A DNA stretch of 64,000 bases from Pseudomonas sessilinigenes (GCF_003850565.1 NZ_CP027706.1:5518001-5582000), one strand, 5' to 3'. Counted from the first letter of the stretch, positions 44,674 through 54,732 are shown. Notes: generated by a model from the letters alone, not told the origin. Numbers and translations are program-made.

Positions 44674-45594
44674 TTAGAACACCGACCAGCCAATACGCTG
44701 GCTGAGCAACTCCAGGGCGGCCATGCCCACCAGCGAGTTGCCGGCCGTGTTGAGTTCCGGCGACCAGACGCACACCGTGAACTGCCCCGGCACCACCGCG
44801 ACAATCCCGCCGCCCACCCCGCTCTTGCCCGGCAAGCCGACCCGATAGGCAAAGTTGCCGGCCTCGTCGTACAAGCCGCTGGTGGCCATGATCGAGTTGA
44901 CCTGCTGGGTCTGCCGGCGACTCAGGATCTGCTCGCCGCTGTGCTTGCAGAAGCCATCGTTGGCCAGGAAACAGAAGGCCCGGGCCAGGTCGACGCAGTT
45001 CATGCGCAAGGCGCAATGGCTGAAGTAGCTGCGCAGTACCGCCTCGACATCGTTGTGGAAGTTGCCGAAGGATTGCATCAGGTAGGCCATGGCCGCGTTG
45101 CGCGCACGGTGCTGGTACTCCGACTCGGCCACCCGACCGTCCACCATCACGTGGGGGTTGCCGGACAAGCGTCGGACAAAATCACGCATGGACAAGGCCG
45201 GCGCCGCGAAGCGCGACTGGTTGATGTCGCAGATCACCAGGGCCCCGGCATTGATGAACGGATTGCGCGGCCGCCCCCGTTCGAACTCCAGTTGCACCAG
45301 GGAATTGAACGGCTGCCCGGAAGGCTCGTGCCCCAACCGCTCCCAGATCGCCTCGCCGGAATGACCGATGGCCTGTACCAGGCTGAAGACCTTGGAAATG
45401 CTCTGCACCGAAAATGCCGTGTCGGCGTCACCGGCGCTGAACACCTGGCCATCGTTGCCATAGACGGCGATGCCCAGCTGGTTGGACGGCACGTCCGCCA
45501 GGGCCGGAATGTAGCTGGCGACCCGGCCTTGGCCGATCAGGGGGCGGACTTCATCGAGAATCTGGTTCAACAGCGCTTGCATGGTCTGGCTCAT
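44674..45594 (-). CDS. glsA: Glutaminase
   Basis: A 306-residue serine-dependent glutaminase. Ser65 and Lys68 in VQSISKVF form the beta-lactamase-like catalytic pair. [19 protein letters not shown] and [20 protein letters not shown] are further family motifs. It converts glutamine to glutamate and ammonia in the cytoplasm. The ATG at 45594 gives the standard length; the frame extends to 45642 without support. Divergent from the ferric-reductase-like gene. Confidence 0.94.
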   Translation of the reverse strand: MSQTMQALLNQILDEVRPLIGQGRVASYIPALADVPSNQLGIAVYGNDGQVFSAGDADTAFSVQSISKVFSLVQAIGHSGEAIWERLGHEPSGQPFNSLVQLEFERGRPRNPFINAGALVICDINQSRFAAPALSMRDFVRRLSGNPHVMVDGRVAESEYQHRARNAAMAYLMQSFGNFHNDVEAVLRSYFSHCALRMNCVDLARAFCFLANDGFCKHSGEQILSRRQTQQVNSIMATSGLYDEAGNFAYRVGLPGKSGVGGGIVAVVPGQFTVCVWSPELNTAGNSLVGMAALELLSQRIGWSVF

Positions 45595-45915
45595 CGTCAC
45601 GGGCCCCGATACGGCTGCGGGGCCAAGGTCTGCTAGACGCACGTTGCGGCCTGCACAGCACAGTCCGTTGCGCGAATGAATGAAAATGCGATTGATAGTC
45701 GATCATTTTCAACAACTAGAACAATGAGGCCGCTGATACAGATCAGCATGAAATCAGCGCTACAGGCTAGAATTGAACGCTGTTGCGCGACCAATCCTGT
45801 CATATTCAACTTTAGTCGCAGCACAGCACATCGTTCCTTGCATCGTCGTTATTCGCTGTACCGTCGCGGCGATGCTTTTGCCCTGACGGCATTTGCTCAC
45901 CGGAGTCATGCACCC
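45595..45915. other. Divergent region, glsA / ferric-reductase-like gene
   Basis: 321 bases. It contains GAAAATG and CATTTTC fifteen bases apart (45682-45710), an inverted repeat loosely resembling a Fur box, and AT-rich promoter-like sequence. An in-frame ATG at 45676 would add 80 unlikely residues to the next protein. Confidence 0.35.
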
Positions 45916-47169
45916 TTGAGAACCTGGCATACGATCGTCGGCGTCCTGCTGATCACCACTTTCACCCTGCTAATGGAAATTCCCAGCCAGACCTGGCTGA
46001 CGTCCGCCACCCTGAGCCTGGTATTGGGCAGCGCCGCCCTGGCCTACATGGCCCTGTCGTGCCTGCTGTCGAGCCGCTGGCGCTGGGTCGAACGGCTGTT
46101 CGGCGGCCTGGATCGGGTGTACGAGACCCACAAATGGCTAGGCATCTGGGCCCTGGCCTTCGCCAGCTATCACCTGGTGTTCAAGGCCAACCTGGACGAA
46201 TGGAACAGCGTGCCGATCCTCGAGCTGTCCAAGTACTGGACGCGCATGGTGCGCCAGTTGAGCTACGTGGCCCTGGGGCTGATCGTCCTCCTGGCCCTGA
46301 ACCGCAACATTCCCTACAGCCAATGGCGCTGGTGGCACAAGCTGTCCGGACCGCTGTTCCTGGTGGTGATCCTGCACTGGCTGAGCTTCAAGTCGCCCAT
46401 CGCCCTGGACAACCCGTCAGGCATCTGGCTCGGCCTGCTGTGTGTGCTCGGCGTCCTGGGAGCGCTGTACAAGCTGCTGCTCTACCCATTCCTGGCCAAG
46501 GCTGGCGAATACCAGGTAACTGCCGTGCGCATCGAGCGCAACTCGTTGCATCTGGAGCTGATCCCCCAGGGCCGCGGCTTTCCTTTCAAGGCCGGACAGT
46601 TCGCCTTCCTGGCAATGCAGGAAAAGGGCTTGCGCGAACCCCACCCCTTCACCATTGCCAGCGCCCAGGCCCACGACGGGCGCATCGAGTTCGTGATCCG
46701 TGCCCTGGGCGACTACACCCAGCGGCTGCACAAGCAGGTCAAGGTCGGCATGCTGGCCGATATCTACGCCCCTTATGGTCGCTTCAAGCGCCCGCTACAG
46801 GCCGCCCGGGAAATCTGGATCGGTGGCGGTGTCGGCATCTCGCCGTTCATTGCCTGGCTGCAGGACCAGGCGGCCGGCCAGCTCGACCGGGCGACCCTGG
46901 TGTATTGCTACAACCCGTCCCGGGCCTTCCCCAGCGTCGATGCCTTGCAGGGCATGGCCCAGGCCCGCGGTGTCGGTTTCGTCGCCAACAGCGGCGGCGT
47001 CGAACCCCTGGCCCAGACCCTCAAGCGCGCGGCGGCGGAAACCGATCCGGCACAGATCCAGATCAGCTTCTGCGGGCCCAAGGGCCTGCTGGGGCGAGTC
47101 CGGGAACTGATGCACGAATGCCGGATTCCCGAGGCCAACCTGCACTACGAGTTCTTCGAGTTCCGCTGA
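45916..47169 (+). CDS. Ferric-reductase-like flavin oxidoreductase
   Basis: A protein of about 417 residues. The N-terminal ferric-reductase-like membrane domain (about six spans, 5-205) carries His in KWLGIWALAFASYH and WWHKLSGPLFLVVILHWLSF that could bind haem. An FAD-binding domain (HPFTIASAQ) and an NAD-binding domain (IWIGGGVGISPFIAWL, FCGPKGLL) follow. It should pass electrons from NAD(P)H through FAD across the membrane; ferric iron or copper are possible acceptors. TTG at 45916 with GGAG ten bases upstream fits best; the longer frame from 45676 lacks family similarity. Overlaps the convergent MFS gene by 25 bases. Confidence 0.8.
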   Translation: MRTWHTIVGVLLITTFTLLMEIPSQTWLTSATLSLVLGSAALAYMALSCLLSSRWRWVERLFGGLDRVYETHKWLGIWALAFASYHLVFKANLDEWNSVPILELSKYWTRMVRQLSYVALGLIVLLALNRNIPYSQWRWWHKLSGPLFLVVILHWLSFKSPIALDNPSGIWLGLLCVLGVLGALYKLLLYPFLAKAGEYQVTAVRIERNSLHLELIPQGRGFPFKAGQFAFLAMQEKGLREPHPFTIASAQAHDGRIEFVIRALGDYTQRLHKQVKVGMLADIYAPYGRFKRPLQAAREIWIGGGVGISPFIAWLQDQAAGQLDRATLVYCYNPSRAFPSVDALQGMAQARGVGFVANSGGVEPLAQTLKRAAAETDPAQIQISFCGPKGLLGRVRELMHECRIPEANLHYEFFEFR

Positions 47170-48701
47170 CCCGGCGTGCGGCGCGGCTCATGCAGCGCCA
47201 CTCGCACCACCAGGGCCGACAGCAAGGTGATCACCACCAGCACCTGCAGTAACTGGCTGAAAGCCCCGGTATACAAGGCCAGCAAGCGTTCGCGGGCAAC
47301 CTCCGGCAAGGCGGCCGCGCTGGCCGCCAGGTCGCCTCCGGCCAGTTGCCGGGCCGCCAGCAACGCGGTATCGCCCCGGACCTGCACCTGGCCCAGGGCG
47401 TGCTGCAACAGGCCGGCCAGCAAAGCCACCACCAGGGCCAGGGCAATACCCTCGCCCGCCACTCGCGTGGTGCTGAAGATGCCGCTGGCCATGCCCGCCC
47501 GCTCCTTGGGCACCACGCTCACCGACAACCCATCCATCAAGCCCCAGGGCAGCCCGGTGCCCAGACCGATCACCAGCAACGGCCAGGCCCGTTCCATGGG
47601 GGCCTGCCCTACGCTGCCGCAACTGAGCCAGAACAGCCCGCCAGCAGCCACCACCAGACCCAGGCTCGCCAGCTTGCCGGCGCTGAACCAACGGTTCAGC
47701 CAACCCGCGGCGAAGGGCACCACCAGCATCGGTGCAGACAAGGCGATCATCAGCAGCCCCGCCTCGATCTCGCTGTAGCCTTCCACGCCGATAAAGCGGA
47801 TCGGCAGCAGGATCAGCAGCACCACGTAGCAGTAGCAAGTGGCGATAGGCAGCACCTGGACCCCGACGAAACGCGGGTAGCGAAACAGCGACAGATCGAG
47901 CATCGGTCGCACCGCCCGACGCTCCACGGCCACGAACACCCACAGTGCCAGACCCGACCCCGCCAGCAACGCCAGGACCAGCGGGCTGTCCCAACCGCTT
48001 TGCGGGGCTTGCAGGATGCCCCAGGTCAGCAGCACCAGGGCCAGGGTGAAGCTCAAGGTGCCGGGCCAATCCACGCCCCTGGCCTCGGGATCGCGAGACT
48101 CGACCATGCGCGGCACGCCAAAACCCAGGGACAGGACCCCGATCAAGGCGCCGGAAACGAAGATCCCGCGCCAGCCGGCATGCTCGATCAACACCCCGGC
48201 CAGGATCGGCCCGAAGGCCAGGCCGACCCCGAAGGTGGTGCCCAACAAACTGAAGGCACGGGTCCGGCCCGGGCCATCGAACGCCTGGGCCAGGGCCGCC
48301 GAACCGCCGGCCAGGGCAGCCGCGCCGGCCAACCCCTGGACGCCGCGCAGCAAGTTGAGCCACAACAACGACGGAGCGAACACCAGGGCCAGGGAAGTCA
48401 GGGCAAACAACGCCACGCCAAGGCTGAACAGGCGTTTGCGGCCAAATTCGTCGGCCAGGGTGCCGGCAGCCATCAGCACGCTGCCAAAGCTGAGCATGAA
48501 GGCGTTGGTGGTCCAGCTCAGTTCCAGCGGGCTGCCACCCAGTTCACGGCCGATGGCCGGGGTCGCCACCGCCACCCCGACAAAGGTCAAGGGCAGCATC
48601 AAGGCTGCCAGGCACACCGCGGCAAGCACGCCTTGGGCTGCGCGTTCGCCACTGCGGGCCGGCGAGCCCAGGGTCAATTCAAGTTCAGGATTCACGGGCA
48701 C
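47145..48701 (-). CDS. DHA2-type MFS drug exporter
   Basis: A transporter of about 518 residues with about fourteen spans. Motifs are TTNAFMLSFGSVLMAAGTLADEFGRKRLF (loop 2-3, in two blocks) and LLRGVQGLAGAAALAGGSAALAQAF. EmrB/QacA relatives export drugs and dyes. GTG at 48701 follows a strong AGGAGG by five bases; the ATG at 48740 has no ribosome site. Divergent from a LysR gene that probably controls it. Confidence 0.88.
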   Translation of the reverse strand: MPVNPELELTLGSPARSGERAAQGVLAAVCLAALMLPLTFVGVAVATPAIGRELGGSPLELSWTTNAFMLSFGSVLMAAGTLADEFGRKRLFSLGVALFALTSLALVFAPSLLWLNLLRGVQGLAGAAALAGGSAALAQAFDGPGRTRAFSLLGTTFGVGLAFGPILAGVLIEHAGWRGIFVSGALIGVLSLGFGVPRMVESRDPEARGVDWPGTLSFTLALVLLTWGILQAPQSGWDSPLVLALLAGSGLALWVFVAVERRAVRPMLDLSLFRYPRFVGVQVLPIATCYCYVVLLILLPIRFIGVEGYSEIEAGLLMIALSAPMLVVPFAAGWLNRWFSAGKLASLGLVVAAGGLFWLSCGSVGQAPMERAWPLLVIGLGTGLPWGLMDGLSVSVVPKERAGMASGIFSTTRVAGEGIALALVVALLAGLLQHALGQVQVRGDTALLAARQLAGGDLAASAAALPEVARERLLALYTGAFSQLLQVLVVITLLSALVVRVALHEPRRTPGQRNSKNS

Positions 48702-48818
48702 CTCTACCTCCTGGCAACCAGGGTCAGCTAAAAAATTCATGGTAGGTGTGCCGTAATAGGCGAAAAACAGGGCAGTATTCCGGTCTTTACGGACAAAAAG
48801 GCTCTAATCGAGGTCGCC

Positions 48819-49727
48819 ATGGATAACCTGAACGGCTTGCAAGTGTTTGTCTGCGTGGTGCAGAGCGGCAGCCTGGTAGCTGCCGGCGAACGCCTGGGAC
48901 TCTCCGCCTCGGCGGTGGGCAAGGCCCTGGCCCGCCTGGAACAACGGCTCGGCGTGCGCCTGCTGAACCGCAGCACCCGGCGGATCAGCCTGACCGACGA
49001 AGGCACGCTGTTCTACGAACGTGGCCAACGCATCGTCGACGAGGTGCAGGAAGCCGAAGCCGAGCTCGCGCGGATCAGCGACAAGCCCCGGGGGCGGTTG
49101 CGGGTCAGCCTGCCAGCCATCGGCTACCGCATGCTGCTGCCGATCCTCCCGGAGTTCTCCGCACGCTTCCCGGACATCGAACTGGACCTGGATTTCAACG
49201 ACCGGATGGTCGACGTGATCGCCGAAGGCCTCGACGCAGTGATCCGCAGCGGCGAGCTGGCGGATTCGCAATTGCGCTCGCGCAGCCTCGGACCGTTCGG
49301 TTTCGTGCTGGTTGGCGCCCCGGGCTACTTCGCCCAACGCGGCATGCCGCAGGCCCCGCAGGACCTGGAGCAGCATGCCTGCCTGCGCTACAGGTTCCCC
49401 GCCGGCACCCAGATGCAGGTCTGGCGCCTGCGCTTGCCCGAAGGCGCACCGCCATTGGTGCTGGGCAAGGCCTTGACCAGCAACAACCTCGAAGCGCTGA
49501 TCCACGCCGCGACCCAGGGCCTGGGCATCGCCTACGTGCCGGAGTTCGTGGTCGCCGGCGCCCTGGCCGACGGCAGCCTGGTCTCGGTACTGGACGACTA
49601 CCAGGGCGAGCGCGGCAAGTTCTCGATCCTCTGGCCTGGTAGTCGACAGCTACTGCCAAAATTGCGAGTCTTCGTCGACTTCCTCAGCGAACACCTGGTG
49701 CTCGGCAAAACCCACAAGGAGCCATGA
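48819..49727 (+). CDS. LysR family regulator divergent from MFS exporter
   Basis: A 302-residue LysR protein: winged helix with FVCVVQSGSLVAAGERLGLSASAVGKALARLEQRLG (in blocks) and effector domain with a GLGIAYVPEFVV stretch near residue 240. The intergenic region contains TCCG-N7-CGGA (48779-48793), a possible binding dyad. Its last codon overlaps the start of the acetyltransferase gene (ATGA), so the two are probably cotranscribed. Confidence 0.88.
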   Translation: MDNLNGLQVFVCVVQSGSLVAAGERLGLSASAVGKALARLEQRLGVRLLNRSTRRISLTDEGTLFYERGQRIVDEVQEAEAELARISDKPRGRLRVSLPAIGYRMLLPILPEFSARFPDIELDLDFNDRMVDVIAEGLDAVIRSGELADSQLRSRSLGPFGFVLVGAPGYFAQRGMPQAPQDLEQHACLRYRFPAGTQMQVWRLRLPEGAPPLVLGKALTSNNLEALIHAATQGLGIAYVPEFVVAGALADGSLVSVLDDYQGERGKFSILWPGSRQLLPKLRVFVDFLSEHLVLGKTHKEP

Positions 49728-50299
49728 TCATGACCGACCCCGTACCGCCGCTCACCACCCCGCGCTTGCTGCTGCGGCCCCTGGAACTGGCAGACGCCGG
49801 TGCCATCCAGAACCTGTTTCCACAGTGGGAAGTGGTGCGCTACCTCAATGCCAACGTGCCCTGGCCCTACCCGGTCGATGGCGCCTTGAGCTTTGTCCGT
49901 GACATGGCCTTGCCGGCCACGGCTCGGGGCGAGGAATGGCACTGGACCATTCGCCTGCGCGAGGAACCGGGGCAAATGATCGGCAGCATCAGCCTGATGC
50001 GCGAGCCCGATAACAACCGTGGTTTCTGGCTGGCTCCGCAATGGCAGGGCCACGGTTACATGAGCGAGGCCTGCCAGGCGGTGGATCACTATTGGTTCGA
50101 AGTGCTGGAGCAACCGCTGATGCGCGTGCCCAAAGCCGCGCCTAACCAGGGCTCACGGCGGATATCCGAGCGCGGCGGGATGCGCCTGGTGCACAGTGCG
50201 AATGGTGAATTCGTCAGCGGGCGGTTCCCCCAGCACATCTGGGAAATCACCCGCGAGGAATGGCGGCAACTGAACTCGCCGACGAGCGTTCTCAGGTAA
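49724..50299 (+). CDS. GNAT family acetyltransferase (RimJ/RimL type)
   Basis: A 191-residue acetyltransferase: [22 protein letters not shown] is the RimJ/RimL-type opening, and [21 protein letters not shown] the acetyl-CoA site. It is translationally coupled to the LysR gene. Its stop overlaps the convergent nitrilase gene by eight bases. Substrate (amino acid, peptide N-terminus or drug) unknown. Confidence 0.88.
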   Translation: MIMTDPVPPLTTPRLLLRPLELADAGAIQNLFPQWEVVRYLNANVPWPYPVDGALSFVRDMALPATARGEEWHWTIRLREEPGQMIGSISLMREPDNNRGFWLAPQWQGHGYMSEACQAVDHYWFEVLEQPLMRVPKAAPNQGSRRISERGGMRLVHSANGEFVSGRFPQHIWEITREEWRQLNSPTSVLR

Positions 50300-51212
50300 A
50301 GCGCACCCCTGGACGGGGTCGCTGGTCCACGCTCAGCTCGAACACATCCGGGCGGGCATAGTGGCCGACCACGTCGTAGTCATAGCGGGCCTTGACCAGG
50401 TCATCGGTGTCTATTTGCGCGCTGATCAAGCCCGCACGACCGACCAACGGCCCGGCCAGGACATCGCCCATGGGCCCGACGATGACACTTCCTCCCGCGA
50501 TCAACGGCCGTTGTGCAGGCCAGTTGGCCACCTCAAGGCCCAGCGCTTCGGGCGAGTCCTGCACCTGGCAGGCGCTGACCACGAAGCAACGCCCCTCGTG
50601 AGCCACATGTCGCATGCTCACTTGCCACATTTCGCGCTCATCCACCGTCGGTGCGCACCAGACCTCGATCCCCTGGGCATACATGGCCGTACGCAGCAAC
50701 GGCATCATGTTTTCCCAGCAGATCACTGCACCGACCCTGCCGACCTGGGTGTCCAGTACTGGCAAGGTGGAGCCATCGCCCTTGCCCCAGATCAGCCGCT
50801 CGGTACCGGTGGGCATCAGCTTGCGGTGCTTGCCCACCAAGCCTTGCTGGGGATCGAAGTACAGTGCGGTGCAGTACAGACTGCTGCCACTGCGCTCGAT
50901 CACCCCCAACACCAGGTTGGCTCCGGTGCGGGCCGATAGCCCGGCCAGGGCCTCGGTCTCCACGCCGGGTACGTCGATGGCGTTGGCGAAATAGCGGGCG
51001 AAGGCCTCACGCCCCTCTGGCAGGCGATAGCCCAGCTGGGTGCCGAAGCCTTCGCCTTTGGGGTAACCCCCAAGCAAGGCCTCGGGCATCACCACGAGCT
51101 GGGCACCGGCTTCGATGATGGCGCCTTCATAGGACAGGATCTGTTCCAGGGTTTCGCCCTTGCCCCCTGGCAGGGCTCCGATTTGCAGGGCGGCGACTAT
51201 GGACTTGGGCAT
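50292..51212 (-). CDS. Nitrilase-family carbon-nitrogen hydrolase
   Basis: A 306-residue enzyme with the nitrilase triad: Glu44 ([12 protein letters not shown]), Lys131 (KHRKLMPT) and Cys165 ([10 protein letters not shown]). The [19 protein letters not shown] segment is typical of true nitrilases rather than amidases. It should hydrolyse organic nitriles to acids and ammonia. Divergent from a LysR gene, probably its regulator. Start at 51212; a GGAG lies upstream (AAGGAGT). Confidence 0.9.
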   Translation of the reverse strand: MPKSIVAALQIGALPGGKGETLEQILSYEGAIIEAGAQLVVMPEALLGGYPKGEGFGTQLGYRLPEGREAFARYFANAIDVPGVETEALAGLSARTGANLVLGVIERSGSSLYCTALYFDPQQGLVGKHRKLMPTGTERLIWGKGDGSTLPVLDTQVGRVGAVICWENMMPLLRTAMYAQGIEVWCAPTVDEREMWQVSMRHVAHEGRCFVVSACQVQDSPEALGLEVANWPAQRPLIAGGSVIVGPMGDVLAGPLVGRAGLISAQIDTDDLVKARYDYDVVGHYARPDVFELSVDQRPRPGVRFT

Positions 51213-51284
51213 GGGGTGACTCCTTCGGCGATCAGGTATTGCGCATTCTCCAGCGGCCGCTGATCATCGATAAACCCCAAGCCA

Positions 51285-52232
51285 ATGCTTAATGATATGA
51301 ACCAGATGAATATCGCCAGTGTCGATCTCAACCTGCTCAAGGCCTTCGAGGCATTGCATGATGAATCCAGCGCCAGCCGTGCCGCGCTGCGCCTGGGCGT
51401 CACCCAATCGGCCATGAGCGCAGCATTGCGCCGGCTGCGGGAGTTGTATGACGACCAGTTGTTCGTGCGTACCGGGCGCGGCCTGGCACCGACCCTCAAG
51501 GCCAATCAACTCAAGCCGGTGGTGAGCGATGCCTTGAACAAGTGTCGCCAGAGCCTGGCCATGGTCGCCCCGGACAGCGCCGACTATCGAGGGCGGTCGG
51601 TGACGGTTGGCCTGTCGGATGATTTCGAGATCGCCTATGGCCGGCGCCTGATCGAGGCCGTGGCGCGACGAGCGCCCAAGTTGCGGCTGATCTTTCGCCA
51701 GACCCACAGCCAGATCGTCGCCGAGGCATTGCTGCAGCGTAGTGTCGACCTGGCCATCAGTTCCGGGGGCTTCGCCCAGCGCATGCTCAGCCGCCAGGTC
51801 CTGGGAGAGGGTCATTACCTATGCCTGGCGGACCCGGCCAGCCTCGCCCCGGGGCAGGAGCGGATGGAGATCGAAGAGTTCGTCGCACGCGAACATTTGT
51901 TGGTGTCGTCACAGGGGTTCATCGGGATCACCGACGAGGGTTTGGCCGATCTGGGGCTCAGTCGCCAGGTGTGCGCCTCGACCACGCACTTTGCCGCCCT
52001 GCCGTTCCTGCTCAAGGGCAGCCAGGCGGTAGCCACCATTCCGGCCCATGCGGCCAGGAGCATTGCCCAGTTCACCGGTCTGCAGCTGCTGCCGTGCCCG
52101 CTGGCACTGCCGCGTTATCCGATCGAGCTGGGTTGGCGTACCAGCCCGCAGATCGACCCGTTGTTGCTGAAGGTACGCGAAGCGATCGTCGAGAGCTTCG
52201 CGCTTACTTGCTCGCCGCCATCAGGCGATTGA
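51285..52232 (+). CDS. LysR family regulator divergent from nitrilase
   Basis: A 311-315 residue regulator of the NodD/LinR-like subgroup: VDLNLLKAFEALHDESSASRAALRLGVTQSAMSAALRRLRELYDDQLFVRTGRGLAPT (in blocks) opens it. In-frame ATGs at 51285, 51297 and 51306 are possible; none has a strong ribosome site. It probably activates the nitrilase gene in response to its substrate. It overlaps the convergent small gene by 29 bases. Confidence 0.88.
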   Translation: MLNDMNQMNIASVDLNLLKAFEALHDESSASRAALRLGVTQSAMSAALRRLRELYDDQLFVRTGRGLAPTLKANQLKPVVSDALNKCRQSLAMVAPDSADYRGRSVTVGLSDDFEIAYGRRLIEAVARRAPKLRLIFRQTHSQIVAEALLQRSVDLAISSGGFAQRMLSRQVLGEGHYLCLADPASLAPGQERMEIEEFVAREHLLVSSQGFIGITDEGLADLGLSRQVCASTTHFAALPFLLKGSQAVATIPAHAARSIAQFTGLQLLPCPLALPRYPIELGWRTSPQIDPLLLKVREAIVESFALTCSPPSGD

Positions 52233-52458
52233 CTTCACTGCGCACCATGTTGGAAAACTCCGGCGGCGACATGCCGTCGAGCTCCGCGCGGACCCACTCG
52301 GCCCACTTGCCCTTGCGCTTGCTACGTTCGCCGAACAAGCGCGCGGCCTCGCCCTTGGCCTTGCCCAGGTTGCTCTGCCATAACTCGAACAGGCGGGATT
52401 TCTCATCCTCGATGGCGGCGCGCTCGGCCAGGGTCTTGTTAGCCAGATTGAAGCTCAT
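52204..52458 (-). CDS. Small helical protein of unknown function
   Basis: An 84-residue, highly charged, mostly helical soluble protein (LANKTLAERAAIEDEKSRLFELWQ, then WAEWVRAELDGMSPPEFSNMVRSEVNRLM). No named family recognised, though it has the look of a conserved Pseudomonas small protein. A GGAA stretch precedes the ATG. It is tail-to-tail with the LysR gene, sharing 29 bases. Confidence 0.72.
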   Translation of the reverse strand: MSFNLANKTLAERAAIEDEKSRLFELWQSNLGKAKGEAARLFGERSKRKGKWAEWVRAELDGMSPPEFSNMVRSEVNRLMAASK

Positions 52459-52695
52459 GGGAAATTCCTACTGCGTAAAATAGGCGACATCTTACACTGT
52501 AGGCGCTGCGGTTTTATCTCGGGCTGGCGGGTGGAGAGCAAAACAGCTGCAACTTTTGTCTCGGCACACGACTCCATTGCTTGCTATCCCATCGATCCGG
52601 CACCGCTGCTGGCAATGGGCGACACCGGAGCACAGGCGCGCCTCGACGGTGCGCATGTACACTGCATCAAGGCCACATCGACAAGGAACTACTTC

Positions 52696-53016
52696 ATGGC
52701 TCGTAAATCTGCCGCGCAAGCGGAAAACGATCAAATCAAGGACCAGGCATTCAGCGAGCTGCAGGCGCTGATCGAGGAGTCCGAAAAGCTGCTCAAGGGC
52801 AGTGCCGCCCTGGTGGGCGAAGAAGGTGAAAGCCTGCGCCGCCAGGTCAGCCTCAAACTCAAGCAAGCCCTGGACTCGGTCAGCAGCGTCCGTGAACGCA
52901 GCAAGCCGGTGGTCGATGCCACCGAACAGTACATCGGTGGCCATCCATGGCAGACCGTGGCCATTTCCGCCGGCGTCGGCCTGGTGGTCGGCCTGCTACT
53001 GGGCCGTCGCTCCTAA
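52696..53016 (+). CDS. DUF883 (ElaB/YqjD-type) inner-membrane protein
   Basis: A 106-residue protein: an N-terminal amphipathic helix (about 10-75) and a C-terminal anchor (TVAISAGVGLVVGLLLGRR), the ElaB/YqjD/YgaM layout. E. coli relatives bind ribosomes at the membrane in stationary phase. AAGGA precedes the ATG at 52696; the longer frame from 52531 is not supported. A TACACT sequence just upstream (52660) may be its -10. Stress or stationary-phase control is inferred from the family. Confidence 0.88.
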   Translation: MARKSAAQAENDQIKDQAFSELQALIEESEKLLKGSAALVGEEGESLRRQVSLKLKQALDSVSSVRERSKPVVDATEQYIGGHPWQTVAISAGVGLVVGLLLGRRS

Positions 53017-53029
53017 CGTGAGCCCATCA

Positions 53030-53060
53030 TCAGGGCCAGGCGCCAAGTGCCTGGCCCTGG
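53030..53060. terminator. Bidirectional hairpin between DUF883 and DpkA-like genes
   Basis: CAGGGCCAGGC-GCCAAGT-GCCTGGCCCTG, a perfect eleven-base stem between convergent genes; T-runs are poor on both sides. Confidence 0.6.
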
Positions 53061-53071
53061 TTCGACTGACT

Positions 53072-54109
53072 TCAACCTTGCGCCAACGCCCTTAGCTGCT
53101 CCAACCGCTCACAGGCAATGGCGATCCCCCTCTCCTGCGAACGCGCACGCTGCCAATGCCGGCGCTCTCCCGGCAGGCGCTTGAGGCCTACTGCATGCAT
53201 CTGTCGCACCAGCTCCTGGCTGCGCTCGGCAAAATCCTGCCCACCGCCCTTGCTCGGATCGATGACGATCAGCAACTGGCCGGTCCAGGGCGTCTTGGCT
53301 CCCGGATGATTGGACCAGTCGAACTCGAATGAAAAATGGCCTCCGGTCAGTCCCGCACACAGCAACTCCACCATCATCGACAGCGCCGACCCCTTGTGGC
53401 CGCCAAAGGGCAGCAAGGCGCCACCCTCGAGGATCGCCCTGGGGTCCTGGGTCGGCTGTCCCAGGCTGTCCACCCCGATACCAGGGGGCAAGCGCTCTCC
53501 CTTGCTTGCGGCAATCTGCACATCACCGTGGGCGATGGTGCTGGTGGCCAGGTCGAAAACAATGGGCTGGCCCTTGGCTTGGGGCGCGGCAAAGGCGATG
53601 GGATTGGTACCGAACAACGGACGGTCGGCGCCATGGGGCACCACGCAGGTCATGCTATTGACCACGCTCAGGGCCACCAGCCCTTCTTCGGCGAAAGGTT
53701 CGACGTCCGGCCAGAGTGCGGCGAAATGATGCGAGTTGCGGATAGCCAGCACCGCGATCCCGGCGGCGCGGGCCTTGCGGACCAACAGTTCGCGACCGAC
53801 AGCCAAGGCCGGCTGGGCAAAGCCGTTGGCGGCATCGACCCGGACGAACGCCGGGGCCACGTCCTCCACCACCGGCAGGGCCCGACCATCGACCCAGCCA
53901 CTGTCCAGGGTCGAGATATAACCGGGGATACGGAATATGCCGTGACTGTGGGAGCCGTCACGTTCGGCTACGGCACAGTTCTGCGCCAAACAGCGTGCCA
54001 CTTCGGCACTGCAGCCATGGCGCTGGAGAATCGCCTGCAGCAACTGCACCAAAGCGGGCAAGGACAGGTATTCGCAGGGGGTTTCAACAAGCGGGGACGA
54101 GGCAGACAT
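53072..54109 (-). CDS. Malate/lactate dehydrogenase-family reductase, DpkA-like
   Basis: A 345-residue enzyme of the LDH2/MDG family: DGSHSHGIFRIPGY is the catalytic loop, with NSHHFAALW, GTNPIAFAAP and FGGHKGSALSMMVELL for NADPH and substrate. The closest Pseudomonas functions are delta-1-piperideine-2-carboxylate/pyrroline-2-carboxylate reductases (DpkA, LhpD) in D-lysine and proline metabolism. Other members are ureidoglycolate or sulfolactate dehydrogenases, so the substrate is not certain. No operon partner on this strand. Confidence 0.82.
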   Translation of the reverse strand: MSASSPLVETPCEYLSLPALVQLLQAILQRHGCSAEVARCLAQNCAVAERDGSHSHGIFRIPGYISTLDSGWVDGRALPVVEDVAPAFVRVDAANGFAQPALAVGRELLVRKARAAGIAVLAIRNSHHFAALWPDVEPFAEEGLVALSVVNSMTCVVPHGADRPLFGTNPIAFAAPQAKGQPIVFDLATSTIAHGDVQIAASKGERLPPGIGVDSLGQPTQDPRAILEGGALLPFGGHKGSALSMMVELLCAGLTGGHFSFEFDWSNHPGAKTPWTGQLLIVIDPSKGGGQDFAERSQELVRQMHAVGLKRLPGERRHWQRARSQERGIAIACERLEQLRALAQG

Positions 54110-54169
54110 CTGAAGCTCCAGAATAGTTATTGGAGGGGGCTACAGCGCATGACTCGACGATTAAACAAC

Positions 54170-54210
54170 GCCGTGGCCCGGGCCTGTCAACCACCAGTCC
54201 GGGCCACGGC
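54170..54210 (-). terminator. Terminator after the PepSY gene
   Basis: GCCGTGGCCCGG and CCGGGCCACGGC, a twelve-base perfect stem. On the minus strand it is followed by GTTGTTTAA. Confidence 0.6.
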
Positions 54211-54312
54211 CTACAACGGTTGTGGCAGCCTGTGCACGGCCCGATACGAGCCGTGTGCAGGCGGTAGGCCCCAGGCTAGGCAACGGCAGATCCTGCCTGT
54301 GGGCAAGTACGG

Positions 54313-54582
54313 TCAGTCCTTCTGATCACGCAGGATGTTCCCCGATGTCCCGTCAATCCGGAACTCATAGACACTACCGTCGGATTTACGCCCCTCACCC
54401 TCCCAGTAACCGTCGTTGTCCGCCTCGATCTTGTAGATGTCCACATAACCGGCCTTGGTCTTGGCGGTCTCGATGGCTTTCTCGATGGTGATCCAGCCCG
54501 CCTGCGGATGATCCGCCAGGGCGACAGAGCTACCCAACAGGGTGGTGCAGGCAAACAATGCGGCCAGTGTGTGCTTCATCAT
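54313..54582 (-). CDS. PepSY-domain periplasmic protein
   Basis: An 89-residue exported protein: signal peptide about 1-23 (ending ALAD), then one PepSY domain with TIEKAIETAKTKAG, DGYWEGEGRKSDGSVYEFRIDGTSGNIL. Such single-domain proteins are thought to modulate peptidases or sensor kinases at the cell surface. GGAG lies seven bases before the ATG at 54582. Divergent from fpvR. Confidence 0.85.
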   Translation of the reverse strand: MMKHTLAALFACTTLLGSSVALADHPQAGWITIEKAIETAKTKAGYVDIYKIEADNDGYWEGEGRKSDGSVYEFRIDGTSGNILRDQKD

Positions 54583-54732
54583 GTTCCATCTCCATTTGTC
54601 GATAATTTCTCTACACAACGTGTTTTTAGGGCGAGACGAATGAAAATAAGTTCACTTTGATGGCCAATAGCATGATGACTGTTCTACAACGCTTGCCCTG
54701 GAGGGTAGAATGCGCGAAATCAGGAAGAGTCA

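Noticed and set aside
48702..48740. ATG start for the MFS exporter
   Set aside because: No ribosome site precedes it, whereas AGGAGG lies five bases before the GTG at 48701.
54640..54665. AT-rich sequence before fpvR as a Fur box
   Set aside because: Too few matches to the 19-base consensus to claim a site.
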